From contig PLYA01000076.1 in assembly GCA_003153315.1 (NCBI GenBank), positions 1 to 64,000 on the forward strand: a stretch of DNA of 64,000 nt. Reading direction: 5' to 3'. The stretch's first letter is position 1. Each line of letters starts with the position of its first letter. Shown one piece after another: positions 1-9,719 of this stretch. This stretch comes from Bacteroidota bacterium. Its GTDB lineage: Bacteria; Bacteroidota; Bacteroidia; B-17B0; Aurantibacillaceae. The notes under the pieces were generated by a model that made no database searches, had not been told where the DNA came from, and was given only the letters and a program-made list of their open reading frames with translations. The translations under genes were made by a program, and so were the position numbers.

Positions 1-146
1 TCGTTTGTGAGAGAAACCTTATCGTTTATGAGAGAAACCTCTTCGTTTGTGAAAGAAACCCTATCGTTTGTGAGAAACACCTCTGCGTTTGTGAAAAAAA
101 CCTTATCGAATGTGAAAAACACCTATTGGTGAGTGAAAAAGACTAA
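1..146. repeat. 21-bp tandem repeat array A (cut by window start)
   Basis: Units start at 1, 22, 43, 64, 85 and 106, each 21 bp apart, with a degenerate seventh unit to about 146. The core is TCGTTTGTGAGAGAAACC followed by TTA or TCT. There are no spacers, so this is not CRISPR. The array lies just beyond the terminator of family gene A. On the + strand the unit is open and reads as a heptapeptide close to SFVRETL until a TGA at about 127. The left part of the array is outside the window. Confidence 0.9.
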
Positions 147-165
147 ACCGCGCGTAAATAACAAA

Positions 166-186
166 GGCATCCTTGTGAGGGATGCC
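166..186 (-). terminator. Rho-independent terminator of family gene A
   Basis: GGCATCC (166-172) and GGATGCC (180-186) form a 7-bp stem with a 7-nt loop. On the - strand it is followed by a T-rich run. It separates the stop codon of gene A from array A. Confidence 0.75.
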
Positions 187-215
187 CTTGTGTGTTTAGA
201 AGGAACCTGCTAAAC

Positions 216-902
216 TTAGGCTGTAGGTAAAGTACCTGCTGTGCTGTGAGAACCGCCGCCACCTAAATTGCGCCCGCCGGACCCAATTTTAAGAGGAAAC
301 CAGGGACTCCAGTTGTAGGTTTTCTTTTTGGTATCTACCTTTTTACTTCTAAAATACAAAACATCGCCAACGGTCAACCCGCTCACGGTAGTTTTAGAAC
401 CATCGGTAGATGGTAAGTTAGTAATGGTAACCATATCTTTACTCATTTCCCATTGGGTATGTCCGCCTCCATCGGCAGTTATAATTACAGTACCCGGTAT
501 TTGAGTATTATAGGCAGCATTTATTCTTTTTTGTCCGCCACGTTTGGCTGCTACAAAAAAGCCGCAGCTTTCTATAATGGTTATGGCAATTGTAGGATTT
601 GCATTGGCTTTGGCTTGCACCATTGCTTTTACAGCATCCAGGTCTTGTTTTAGGGTGATATACGCAGCGTCGCGTAATCCAACAGCACCCGGTGTACGGG
701 CTTTTACAGCTGTTTCGGCATCTTCAAAAGCTTGAAGATCATTATTAAATTGGGTTTGGGTTACCGTGCCCGCAGTCCATCCGGTTGGGAAGTAAGTATT
801 ATTTGTCATCTTCCCTTTGATGTCTGTTACCCTTATTATCTGATCTCCAATCTTAGAAGGCATTTTTAATACCGCCTTAGGTATTTGTGCTGTTGCTCCC
901 AT
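216..902 (-). CDS. Family protein A, array-associated (FN3-like C-terminus)
   Basis: A 228-residue protein without signal peptide. It is homologous in layout to the products at 18993-19628 and 31653-32414. The N-terminal half is predicted helical and contains a KMTNNTYFP motif (about residue 31), a run rich in Ala, and ANANPTIA...SCGFFVAAKR (about residues 98-120), which corresponds to SGF and SVGF in the other two members. The C-terminal half looks like a fibronectin type III fold: TVSGLTVGDVLYFRSK followed by WSPWFPLKI. A Gly/Ser-rich tail ends the protein. I recognise this as a widespread hypothetical Bacteroidota family but know no function. It has its own promoter and a conserved leader (about 930-1058), a terminator at 166-186 and array A beyond it. 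Confidence 0.8.
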   Translation of the reverse strand: MGATAQIPKAVLKMPSKIGDQIIRVTDIKGKMTNNTYFPTGWTAGTVTQTQFNNDLQAFEDAETAVKARTPGAVGLRDAAYITLKQDLDAVKAMVQAKANANPTIAITIIESCGFFVAAKRGGQKRINAAYNTQIPGTVIITADGGGHTQWEMSKDMVTITNLPSTDGSKTTVSGLTVGDVLYFRSKKVDTKKKTYNWSPWFPLKIGSGGRNLGGGGSHSTAGTLPTA

Positions 903-929
903 GTTTTCTAGGTTTTTTTGTTATTAATT

Positions 930-1058
930 ATTCAGTTCCGGTTCTGCCTTTGGTGTAGGGAATAGAGCCTTAAAGAGAAACCTTTTTTAAAGGAGCACTG
1001 TCAGCTGCTTTAAAAATGTGTGTGTGTTTTCTTTTTTATACATAAACCTCCTTTTTTT
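930..1058 (-). promoter_or_regulatory. Conserved 5' leader of family gene A
   Basis: This leader is nearly identical in its middle to that of family gene B (19665-19790). Shared blocks in gene sense are AAAAAAAGGAGGTTTAT, CATTTTTAAAGCAGCTG, CAGTGCTCCTTTAAAAAAGG, TTCTCTTTAAGGCTC and GAACCGGAACTG. A perfect Shine-Dalgarno (AAAGGAGG), rare in this phylum, precedes an 18-codon ORF at 1043-987 (MYKKENTHTFLKQLTVLL). CTCCTTT further down is complementary to that AAAGGAG, so the two could pair. In B the matching ATG is in another frame, so nucleotide-level conservation is safer to claim than a conserved peptide. Confidence 0.65.
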
Positions 1059-1071
1059 GTTAGTGTTTATA

Positions 1072-1193
1072 CAAAGGTAGCTCACCGACCCCCGCCGTGT
1101 CAATAGCCAAAGGCCAAAACTTTTTAAACGGTAGCATTTTTTCGATAAGCGGTCACTTTTAACAAAAAAACGGTAAAAAACTTTTTAAACGGC
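1072..1193 (-). promoter_or_regulatory. Promoter of gene A with CCG motifs phased at 21 bp
   Basis: The -7 box is TACCTTTG (reverse of 1072-1079), a full match to TAnnTTTG. Upstream, CGGT/CGGC tetramers (ACCG/GCCG in gene sense) start at 1129, 1150, 1171 and 1190, spaced 21, 21 and 19 bp, separated by A- or T-tracts. The same motif with the same 19-21-21 spacing precedes gene C (31499-31563). Confidence 0.7.
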
Positions 1194-1268
1194 GGGGCAA
1201 AAAAGTACTAGAAACATAACATTTCCTATTTTAAATTATCTTAGTACTTTTAGAAGAGGAAATTTTTT

Positions 1269-3488
1269 ATGGAAAAGGTAATAAACGAAGAGCAGGAAAA
1301 GAAAGAAATTCTTAACAGATACAAAAAGTTACTTACCGCATCGCGCCGCCGCCTTGAAAAAGGCGACAGAGAACTTATACGCAAAGCATTTGAACTGGCC
1401 GTAGAAGCGCATAAAGATATGCGCCGCAAATCGGGCGAGCCTTATATTTACCACCCCATTGCGGTGGCACAAATTTGCGCCGAAGAAATCGGGCTTGGCA
1501 CAACCTCCATCATTTGCGGCTTATTGCACGATACGGTAGAAGATACCGAAATTACACTGGCAGATATTGAAGGGATGTTTGGCGAGCGTGTGGCCAAAAT
1601 AATAGACGGCCTTACCAAAATATCGGGTGTGTTTGACCAGACTTCATCCCTGCAGGCAGAAAATTTCCGCAAGATGCTGCTAACGCTTAGTGATGACATA
1701 CGCGTTATCCTTATCAAACTTGCCGACAGGCTGCATAATATGCGCACGCTTGAAAGCATGGCGCGCGAGAAGCAAATTAAAATAGCATCTGAAACGCTTT
1801 ACCTCTATGCGCCTCTTGCGCATCGCCTGGGTTTAAATTCCATTAAGACAGAACTGGAAGACCTTGGTTTAAAATATACCCATAGTGATGCTTACGAAGA
1901 AATACTTTTAAAACTGGAGGAGTCTGAACCGGAGAGGAAGAAGTTCATTCAAAAATTTATAGAGCCTATTAAAGATATTTTAAAAGAACAGGAGTTTAAA
2001 TTTAAAATATTCGGCCGTCCAAAATCAGTTTATTCCATATACCATAAGATAAAGGATAAAGGCGTTCCGTTTGAAGAAATATACGACCTGTTTGCCATTC
2101 GTATCATCATAGATAGTTTGCCCGACCAGGAGAAAGCCGATTGCTGGCGTATCTATTCAATCATTACAGATTTTTATCACCCAAGCCCCGAGCGCCTCCG
2201 CGATTGGATTTCTACGCCCAAAGCAAATGGCTATGAGAGTTTGCACACTACGGTAATGGGCCCCGAAGGCAAATGGGTTGAGGTACAAATACGCACCGAG
2301 CGCATGGATGAGATTGCCGAAAAAGGATATGCAGCACACTGGAAATACAAAGATGCCGCCAACGATAAAGAAAGTCAGTTGGAGGAATGGATTAGTAAAA
2401 TCCGTGAGATGTTGGAAAGTCCCGAAGAGAATGCGTTGGACTTTATTGATGATTTTAAACTGAATCTTTTTGCGGATGATATTTTTGTGTTTACCCCCAC
2501 TGGCGAAATGCGCACCATTCCATCGGGTGCTACCGCATTGGATTTTGCTTTTGAAATACACAGCAAGGTTGGCGAGCATTGCATAGGTGCCAAGGTAAAT
2601 CATAAACTGGTTCCCCTAAGTTATGTGCTTAAAGGAGGCGACCAGGTTGAATTGCTTACATCAAAAAAACAAACGCCTAATGATGATTGGTTAGGCTTTG
2701 TAATTACGGCAAAAGCAAAAGCAAAAATAAAACAAGCGCTTAAAAACGAAAGAAGAAAAATAGCCGATGACGGAAGAGAAATTTTAGAAAGAAAATTCTA
2801 CAAACAAAAGTTAGAGTTTACCATTCAAAACATTAATGATTTTACCAATTTTCTGAAACTTCCTTCTGCCCAGGAAGTATTTTACCGTGCGGCAAAGGAT
2901 GTTGTTGGCATTGCCGAATTAAAAGATTTTGTAAACTATAAACTACATCCCGAACAGTATGTTACCAAAAAGCTAGAGAAACAACATACCGTTGATGAAA
3001 TGGTAACGCAGGCACGCGGCAAAAGCGATATGCTTGTAATAGGCGATGATATGCAGCAGCTGGATTATAAACTTTCGCCGTGCTGTACCCCCATCCCCGG
3101 CGATGATGTGTTTGGCTTTATCACCGTTGGCGAGGGTATAAAAATACATCGGGTTAATTGCCCTAACGCTGCCAAACTGCTTGCCAACTATGCTTATCGT
3201 GTGGTAAAAGCAAAATGGAACAGCGATAAACTGCTTACCTTTTTATCAAGCGTTAAAATTACCGGAACCGATGCCATGGGTATTGTAAATAACATTACAA
3301 AAGTAATTTCAACACAACACAACGTAAATATGCGTTCCATAACCTTTGATACCGAGGATGGCATTTTTGAAGGGACTATTATGGTTTATGTACATAGCAC
3401 CGAACACTTAACCCAGTTGATTAACAACCTTAAAAAAGTTCCGGGTGTAATAAACGTGCAGCGCATAGATGGAGAGAATAAGCAATAA
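1269..3488 (+). CDS. rel: Bifunctional (p)ppGpp synthetase/hydrolase (RelA/SpoT family)
   Basis: A 739-residue long RSH enzyme that makes and degrades the stringent-response alarmone (p)ppGpp. Domains in order: HD hydrolase (residues about 30-200; H62, and HDTVED at 87-92, the complete metal-binding signature), RelA/SpoT synthetase (about 240-365; GRPKSVYSIYHK and EVQIRT), TGS (about 403-463), the conserved Cys region SPCCTPIPGDD, and a C-terminal ACT domain. KIKDKG at about 260-265 corresponds to the RxKD class typical of bifunctional enzymes. Both active sites look intact. ATG at 1269 follows the divergent promoter region of gene A; a TACTTTTA -7-like box lies about 20 bp upstream. The next gene starts 9 bp after the stop. 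Confidence 0.95.
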   Translation: MEKVINEEQEKKEILNRYKKLLTASRRRLEKGDRELIRKAFELAVEAHKDMRRKSGEPYIYHPIAVAQICAEEIGLGTTSIICGLLHDTVEDTEITLADIEGMFGERVAKIIDGLTKISGVFDQTSSLQAENFRKMLLTLSDDIRVILIKLADRLHNMRTLESMAREKQIKIASETLYLYAPLAHRLGLNSIKTELEDLGLKYTHSDAYEEILLKLEESEPERKKFIQKFIEPIKDILKEQEFKFKIFGRPKSVYSIYHKIKDKGVPFEEIYDLFAIRIIIDSLPDQEKADCWRIYSIITDFYHPSPERLRDWISTPKANGYESLHTTVMGPEGKWVEVQIRTERMDEIAEKGYAAHWKYKDAANDKESQLEEWISKIREMLESPEENALDFIDDFKLNLFADDIFVFTPTGEMRTIPSGATALDFAFEIHSKVGEHCIGAKVNHKLVPLSYVLKGGDQVELLTSKKQTPNDDWLGFVITAKAKAKIKQALKNERRKIADDGREILERKFYKQKLEFTIQNINDFTNFLKLPSAQEVFYRAAKDVVGIAELKDFVNYKLHPEQYVTKKLEKQHTVDEMVTQARGKSDMLVIGDDMQQLDYKLSPCCTPIPGDDVFGFITVGEGIKIHRVNCPNAAKLLANYAYRVVKAKWNSDKLLTFLSSVKITGTDAMGIVNNITKVISTQHNVNMRSITFDTEDGIFEGTIMVYVHSTEHLTQLINNLKKVPGVINVQRIDGENKQ

Positions 3489-3497
3489 ACCGGTTTG

Positions 3498-6400
3498 ATG
3501 AAAAATAAACTTTCGCTTTCTATATCGCTTATCATGGCGGTTCTGGCAATAGTTTTTTATTTTCTGTCTTTTCCTTCTGTTAATACCATTAAAGAACAAA
3601 CCGAGAAACATCTCCATAAGCTTGAGCAGGAAGCAAATCTTCAGTTAGATTCTATTCATCAGCATTTGCACCACTCTTCTAAAAAGAATTTAGTTGAGTA
3701 TTTGGCAAAAGAATATGTAAACACATTTAATGATAAAGGGATTGCCTTCTTTATTTATGAGAATGACAGCCTGCAATTCTGGACAGACAACCACCCTGCA
3801 GTAGAAAATTACATGCTGAATGTGTGTTTGGAAAAACGTTTGGTAAAACTAAATAACGGTTACTATGAGGTTATCCGGCATCCTAAAAACGCGTATAGCC
3901 CTTTTCAGTTATATGCTTTGGTTTTAATCAAAAATAACTTTCCTTATGAGAATAAATATTTAAAGAATGAGTTCAATAAAAAACTTCATGTGCCGGATGG
4001 AGTTTTACTAAATGATAATGAGCAAACTCAAAATCATTCCATACAAATTTCTAATTACCAAGGCTTACCTGTATTTAGTGTAGATATTCAGGAAGGAGTA
4101 AGAAAGCAATTTACCTCGCTACTCTCCTTCCTGTGTTTTTGTATTTCTGTTTTTAGTATTTTATTCTTCTTAAAGAAGAGATTTATACAAGTTCAATCTG
4201 CTCCCGGAATATTAAAATGGACCGCTTCTGTTTTACTTGCTATGGCTTTACTATGCTATCTTATTTTTCAACTGAATATATTATACATTCCTGCTTCTTT
4301 GTCTTACGACAGGCAAAATCTGTATAACCTTATTGTTACTTTCCTGATTGCATTACTATCTGTTTGGGTATTTTTAATATGGAGAAAGGAATTAACAGCG
4401 TTTATAAAAACAAGCAATAGTCTTGTTTATTTTACTTCATTTATTGTCTTACTCTTTTTATCAGGATATGGCTTAAATCTTTTTCTGAATGCCATCTTTA
4501 ATAAATCTTACCTCTCTTCCGATTTATCAGATGTAATATTTTCTTCTTCTCTCGAAATCTATCTCAGTTATGCCTGTGTGTTTTTGGTTATGTTTTGCTT
4601 TGTTCTTTTTTGTGAAACGGTAATTAGCTTTTTGAACATTACTTATAACAAAACACAAATCATACTGTTTTTCGGCTTAAGTGCACTATGTGTTTTAATT
4701 CATCATTTGCTTGGGCAACCCGATATTTTAACGGCTATATGGCCGGGGTTACTTTTCTTATTACTGGTTATTTCTAAAAAACTATGCGCTAACAACCGTT
4801 TTTTATATGGCACGTTACTGTGTTTGTTCATTTCGTTTTTTGTTGCCTATTTAAGTATCGATCAAAAGAATAAAAGCGATTATACCCAACGACTGAATAT
4901 TATGGATGATTTGGCAGACCCGCAGGATGATATTGCCGAACACCTCTTCCAATCATTAGAAAACAAGATTTTAAAAGATAAAGAGCTTACCCATCTTATT
5001 TTAAAAAAAGACAAAACCTTTGCAGATATAGAACCCTCTCTTTTAAGAAAATATTTTACAGGCTATTGGGAGAAATACCATGTATCGGTTTGTTTGTTCG
5101 ATTCGCTTTGCAACCCACTGGTTCAGCACCCGCAGGGTCTATATAACAACAATACGTATTTTGATGAATTGATCTCTTCTAAGTTACAAGCTACTTCTTG
5201 TCCCGATTTATATTTTAATGAACAGCTAAAAGATAAAACATTCTATCTCTATAAAACCCCTATAAAATCCTTATCAAAAACCTTGCAATTATATATAGTT
5301 ATCGAATCTAAGAAGACGCATACCTACAGGAGTTTCCCTGATTTATTACTGATACATTCTTCTCATACGGCAAATACCGAATATTCTTCTGCTATTTATA
5401 AATCAAATCAATTGCATTCGCAACAAGGGCGTTATGAATATCCTGCCCTGTTTTCTTTCCCCAATGACATACAGGGTACCCGTATTGTTCAGCAAAACGG
5501 CTATAGTCATTTAATTCATAAAACGGATGCCAATACCGTAATTGTTGTTTCTAAAGAGTATAACTACCTGAGCGATTTATTTTCGACTATTGGGTTTATT
5601 TTTCTGGCAAGCAGTACAATATTTCTTTTATTTAGTTTTTATAATTCTTATCGACTTAAATACGAAAACTCCCTTTCCATTAAAATACAACACTATTCTG
5701 CAATAGCCATTCTAATTTTATTTATACCCGTTGCTTTCAGTACCATTTCATTGGTAAAAAAACAAACCGAGCAACAAAACACACATAGCATAAAGGATAA
5801 AATAGAAACCGTAAGCAATTATTTAAGTTTACGTTTAGCCGATTACGATTCGCTTACTGCTATTCAAAAAGATTATGTTTCTTATTTATTATCGCAGGCA
5901 TCCAATCTTTTTAAAAATGATATTACCCTGTTCCATTCAAACGGAGAATATTATGCAACAAGTCTCCCAAAGTTATTTGAAGAAGGGCTGGTTTCTAAAA
6001 AACTGAACCTTGTTGTATATACCGGTATTTTAAATGTAGGAGAGAATCAGGAGGTGCTGAATGAAAACATTGGTAATCTTAATTTTTATTCTTCGTATAA
6101 ATTAATAAAAAATAAATCAGGAAAGAATTTTTGTGTGGTAAACCTACCTTATTTCGCCAAACAAAGCGAACTGCAAGGGCAGCTATTCGGGTATTTATCG
6201 GCGTTGCTTAATATTTATATTTTAGCGTTTATGTTTGTGAGCATAGGCGTTGCGCTTATTGCTAACTGGCTCACCCGTCCGTTACGGCTTTTGCAAAACC
6301 AGTTTAAGCAAGTTGGGTTAAACAGAAAAGACCATTCTATTACATATAACAAAAAAGATGAAATTGGGTTGCTTATTTCTGCTTACAACAATATGCTGTT

Positions 6401-7109
6401 GCAATTACAACAAAGTGCCGAAATGCTTGCCAAATCTGAACGGGAAGGTGCCTGGAAAGAAATGGCACGACAGGTGGCGCATGAAATTAAGAACCCACTT
6501 ACGCCCATGAAGTTGAGTATACAACATGTGCAACGATTGATGGAAAACAATCCGGAAGAAGCTGCAGAGCAAATGAAAAAGGTTACACCTGTTTTATTAG
6601 AACAAATAGATGCTCTATCTCATATTGCTACAGAATTCAGTGATTTTTGGAAATTACCCCCTCCACATATAGAAGATATAGAACTAAACTCTTTTATTCA
6701 ATCTCTGTTGCCTCTATATGCTGATTATCCGAACATTAAACTTGAATTTATTTCTTGCAAAGATCCTGTGCATGTAAAAGTTGATAAAGATCAGTTATTA
6801 AGGGTATTAAATAATCTTATAAATAATGCCATTCAGGCTCTAGAAGTAAACGAGAGTGGTAAAATTAATTTATCTATTCTTAAAGAAGATGTAAAATATA
6901 TTGTTTTTGTTTCTGATAACGGAACAGGAATAGATGATTCTGTAAAATCAAAAATATTTCAGCCCAATTTTTCTACTAAATCTTACGGAACCGGTTTAGG
7001 GCTTTCTATGTGTAAACGTATTGTTGAACAACATGGGGGAACTATATGGTTTAAAAGTGAACAAGGAAAAGGTACAACTTTTTATTTCACTATTTTTAAT
7101 AGAGATTAA
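3498..7109 (+). CDS. Large membrane sensor histidine kinase (NtrY-like layout)
   Basis: About 1203 residues from the ATG at 3498 (a TTG one codon earlier is possible). An N-terminal membrane segment is followed by an extracytoplasmic region, a cluster of several membrane helices (about residues 200-455), a second extracytoplasmic stretch, more helices (two near 690-740 and one near 905-930), a HAMP-like segment, HisKA with phospho-acceptor H995 in AHEIKNPLTP, and a HATPase_c domain with DNGTGID and GTGLGLSM. No response regulator is adjacent, so it is an orphan kinase. It lies 9 bp after rel, probably co-transcribed. The signal sensed cannot be told from sequence. Confidence 0.88.
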   Translation: MKNKLSLSISLIMAVLAIVFYFLSFPSVNTIKEQTEKHLHKLEQEANLQLDSIHQHLHHSSKKNLVEYLAKEYVNTFNDKGIAFFIYENDSLQFWTDNHPAVENYMLNVCLEKRLVKLNNGYYEVIRHPKNAYSPFQLYALVLIKNNFPYENKYLKNEFNKKLHVPDGVLLNDNEQTQNHSIQISNYQGLPVFSVDIQEGVRKQFTSLLSFLCFCISVFSILFFLKKRFIQVQSAPGILKWTASVLLAMALLCYLIFQLNILYIPASLSYDRQNLYNLIVTFLIALLSVWVFLIWRKELTAFIKTSNSLVYFTSFIVLLFLSGYGLNLFLNAIFNKSYLSSDLSDVIFSSSLEIYLSYACVFLVMFCFVLFCETVISFLNITYNKTQIILFFGLSALCVLIHHLLGQPDILTAIWPGLLFLLLVISKKLCANNRFLYGTLLCLFISFFVAYLSIDQKNKSDYTQRLNIMDDLADPQDDIAEHLFQSLENKILKDKELTHLILKKDKTFADIEPSLLRKYFTGYWEKYHVSVCLFDSLCNPLVQHPQGLYNNNTYFDELISSKLQATSCPDLYFNEQLKDKTFYLYKTPIKSLSKTLQLYIVIESKKTHTYRSFPDLLLIHSSHTANTEYSSAIYKSNQLHSQQGRYEYPALFSFPNDIQGTRIVQQNGYSHLIHKTDANTVIVVSKEYNYLSDLFSTIGFIFLASSTIFLLFSFYNSYRLKYENSLSIKIQHYSAIAILILFIPVAFSTISLVKKQTEQQNTHSIKDKIETVSNYLSLRLADYDSLTAIQKDYVSYLLSQASNLFKNDITLFHSNGEYYATSLPKLFEEGLVSKKLNLVVYTGILNVGENQEVLNENIGNLNFYSSYKLIKNKSGKNFCVVNLPYFAKQSELQGQLFGYLSALLNIYILAFMFVSIGVALIANWLTRPLRLLQNQFKQVGLNRKDHSITYNKKDEIGLLISAYNNMLLQLQQSAEMLAKSEREGAWKEMARQVAHEIKNPLTPMKLSIQHVQRLMENNPEEAAEQMKKVTPVLLEQIDALSHIATEFSDFWKLPPPHIEDIELNSFIQSLLPLYADYPNIKLEFISCKDPVHVKVDKDQLLRVLNNLINNAIQALEVNESGKINLSILKEDVKYIVFVSDNGTGIDDSVKSKIFQPNFSTKSYGTGLGLSMCKRIVEQHGGTIWFKSEQGKGTTFYFTIFNRD

Positions 7110-7148
7110 ATGTAATTTTAAGCCATATTTGTTTGTTTTTATTACAGT

Positions 7149-9614
7149 ATGCAAAATCGAATCTTTTATTCTTTTCTTTTCTTCATCCTTTCCTTCGGTT
7201 TCTTTGCACAAACCTATACCCTATCGGGCAAAATAACTGATTCAAAAAAGAATACCCTTCCTTTTGCTTCCCTTTTGGTAAAAGGAACTACGATTGGAAC
7301 GAATAGCAACGTCAATGGTTTTTATTCCATAAAACTACCGGTAGGCACTTACGAAATTATTTTCCAATACATAGGTTATAAAAAAGAAACAAAAACAGTT
7401 ACTCTAAATGCAGATGTTACCTTGAATGTTACTCTGGCAGATGATAGCTATCAATTAAAAGAGGTTACCGTAAAAGCTGGAGAAGACCCTGCATATGAAG
7501 TAATAAGACAAGCTATTAAAAGGCGCAAATATTATTTAAATCAGGTAAACTCATATTCCTGTAATTCATATATAAAAGGTTTACAGCGTTTAAAAGACTT
7601 TCCTAAAAATTTAGGCATGTTGTTTAAAATGTCTGGGAGCGATAATCCACTTGACTCAAATTTACTGGGTGTTATTTATTTATCTGAAAGCGAGAGTAAA
7701 TATTATTTTCAAAAACCTAATGAACAAAAAGAGGTTATGTACTCCAGCAGGGTAAGTGGCAATAGTACGGCTTTTAGCTGGAATCAATTAGGCGAGATGA
7801 AATTCAGTTTTTATGAGAACCTTTTATATATTGATGGTATAAGCGACAGACCTTTTATTTCTCCCATAAACGAAAGTGCTTTTCTTTCTTATCATTATCA
7901 CCTACTGGGAACCACTTTTGAAGACGGAAAGATGATTAATAAAATAGAAGTGCTTCCCAAACGAAATACCGACCCCTGTTTTCATGGCATTATATATATT
8001 CAGGAAAACACCTGGCGCATACACAGCTTAGATTTGTATTTAACCAAAGATGCTAAAATTGATTTTGTAGATACCCTAAGAATGAAGCAATTAAATGCTC
8101 CCGTTTTAGGAGATAGTATTTGGATGCCTATTAATTTAAACTATAGTTTTAATTTTAAGTTTTTAGGGTTTAAAGGAGATGGTTATTTTAATGCCATTGT
8201 TTCTGCTTATGAAATCAATCCGAGTTTTCCCAAGAAGTTTTTTAAAAATGAAATTCTTAAAGTAGAAGATGGAGCCAATAAAAAAGACAGTACTTACTGG
8301 AAAGAAAATAGACCAATACCTTTAACTACTGAAGAGGTTAAAGACTATCATAAAAAAGACAGCGTATCTAAAGTAAAAGATTCAAAGGAATATAAAGACT
8401 CTATTGACAGGAAAGCCAATACGTTTAAGCTAAACTCATTACTTACAGGCTATCATTATCAAAATACATTTAATAAAACAAACTTTAGTACTACCGGAAT
8501 AATAAATAGTGGTATTCAGTACAACACAGTAGAGGGAATTAATGCCAGTATGAAATTAAATTACGAAAAAAACTACGAAGATCTCCGTAAGCAGGAAATA
8601 GACGGAGGAGTGCGCTATGGTTTTTCAAATTATTTGTGGGGAGGTAAATTAGGTTGGACGTATTTGCAAAATCCTAAAAACTTTCAGCAATTTGGTGTGC
8701 ACCTGCAATCTTTGGTAGAACAATATAACTCAAACAAACCTATTCCTGAGTTTATGAACTCTATCTATACCCTGCTTGTAAACGATAATTACATGAAGCT
8801 TTATAAGAAAACATCTGCACAGGCAAACTATAGGAGAGAATTATTTAATGGTGTAATCTTTTATGCTAACGCAGAGTATATTCAACGCGATGCATTAAGA
8901 AACACCAGTCCATATTTATGGATAGATGATAAGAGTAAACTATTTACCAGCAACGACCCTCAAAATCCTGCCACCGATAATTTATTTAAAACCAACGGTG
9001 CTTTTGTAGTGGACGTGCGTTTTCGTATTCGTTTTAAGCAAAGGTATTATACCATGCCTAACCGAAAAATTAATGTGCGTTCTAAATATCCTCGTGTAAA
9101 TATTATATACAAAAAGGCTATCCCGATGCTTGGTGCTGTAGCCGATTATGATTTAGTAAAACTGAATATAGAAGATGATATAAGACTTGGTTTGTTTGGC
9201 ACCTTTGCCTACCGTGCCAATGCAGGCTACTTTATTAATAACAAAACTATGTACTTTATGGATTACCAGCATTTTAATGGTAACCAAACCATATTGGCAA
9301 ATTCAGATTATTTAAATTCATTTAAGTTACTGCCTTATTATACATACAGCACCAATAAAGAATTTATAGAAATACATGCCGAGCATCATTTTAACGGATT
9401 TATTTTTAATAAGATTCCTCTACTGAAGAAAACCAAAATTCAGGAAATTGTTGGCGGGCATGCCCTATTTACTGACCAGCTTAAAAATTATTACGAACTT
9501 AATTTCGGCTTAGAAAACATCTTTAAAATTATTAGAGTAGATTATGTCTTGGCTTATGGCATAAATGGAAAAGTTAGCAACGGCTTTTTACTTGGTCTAG
9601 GGGTTAACTTCTAA
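7149..9614 (+). CDS. DUF5686 outer-membrane protein with carboxypeptidase-regulatory-like domain
   Basis: 821 residues with a signal peptide ending around FGFFAQ. A carboxypeptidase D regulatory-like beta-sandwich follows (LSGKITDSKKNTLPFASLLVKG to about residue 95), as in TonB-dependent receptors, but no plug domain. The remainder matches the DUF5686 family in order and length: long beta-rich segments with many aromatic residues, ending in a C-terminal membrane beta strand (NGFLLGLGVNF). It is predicted to be an outer-membrane barrel. It starts 39 bp after the kinase gene, in the same direction. Function of the family is not established. Confidence 0.85.
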   Translation: MQNRIFYSFLFFILSFGFFAQTYTLSGKITDSKKNTLPFASLLVKGTTIGTNSNVNGFYSIKLPVGTYEIIFQYIGYKKETKTVTLNADVTLNVTLADDSYQLKEVTVKAGEDPAYEVIRQAIKRRKYYLNQVNSYSCNSYIKGLQRLKDFPKNLGMLFKMSGSDNPLDSNLLGVIYLSESESKYYFQKPNEQKEVMYSSRVSGNSTAFSWNQLGEMKFSFYENLLYIDGISDRPFISPINESAFLSYHYHLLGTTFEDGKMINKIEVLPKRNTDPCFHGIIYIQENTWRIHSLDLYLTKDAKIDFVDTLRMKQLNAPVLGDSIWMPINLNYSFNFKFLGFKGDGYFNAIVSAYEINPSFPKKFFKNEILKVEDGANKKDSTYWKENRPIPLTTEEVKDYHKKDSVSKVKDSKEYKDSIDRKANTFKLNSLLTGYHYQNTFNKTNFSTTGIINSGIQYNTVEGINASMKLNYEKNYEDLRKQEIDGGVRYGFSNYLWGGKLGWTYLQNPKNFQQFGVHLQSLVEQYNSNKPIPEFMNSIYTLLVNDNYMKLYKKTSAQANYRRELFNGVIFYANAEYIQRDALRNTSPYLWIDDKSKLFTSNDPQNPATDNLFKTNGAFVVDVRFRIRFKQRYYTMPNRKINVRSKYPRVNIIYKKAIPMLGAVADYDLVKLNIEDDIRLGLFGTFAYRANAGYFINNKTMYFMDYQHFNGNQTILANSDYLNSFKLLPYYTYSTNKEFIEIHAEHHFNGFIFNKIPLLKKTKIQEIVGGHALFTDQLKNYYELNFGLENIFKIIRVDYVLAYGINGKVSNGFLLGLGVNF

Positions 9615-9719
9615 AGTTTTAAACTTATTTAACAAATTATCAAACCAAATAAACTACATTTTAATATAATTCTTTAAGAAGAAAATAATTAGTTTTACGC
9701 CTCAAAACAATAATAGAAA

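Noticed and set aside
2157-2603. - strand ORF inside rel
   Set aside because: Antisense shadow of a fully conserved gene with no domain of its own.
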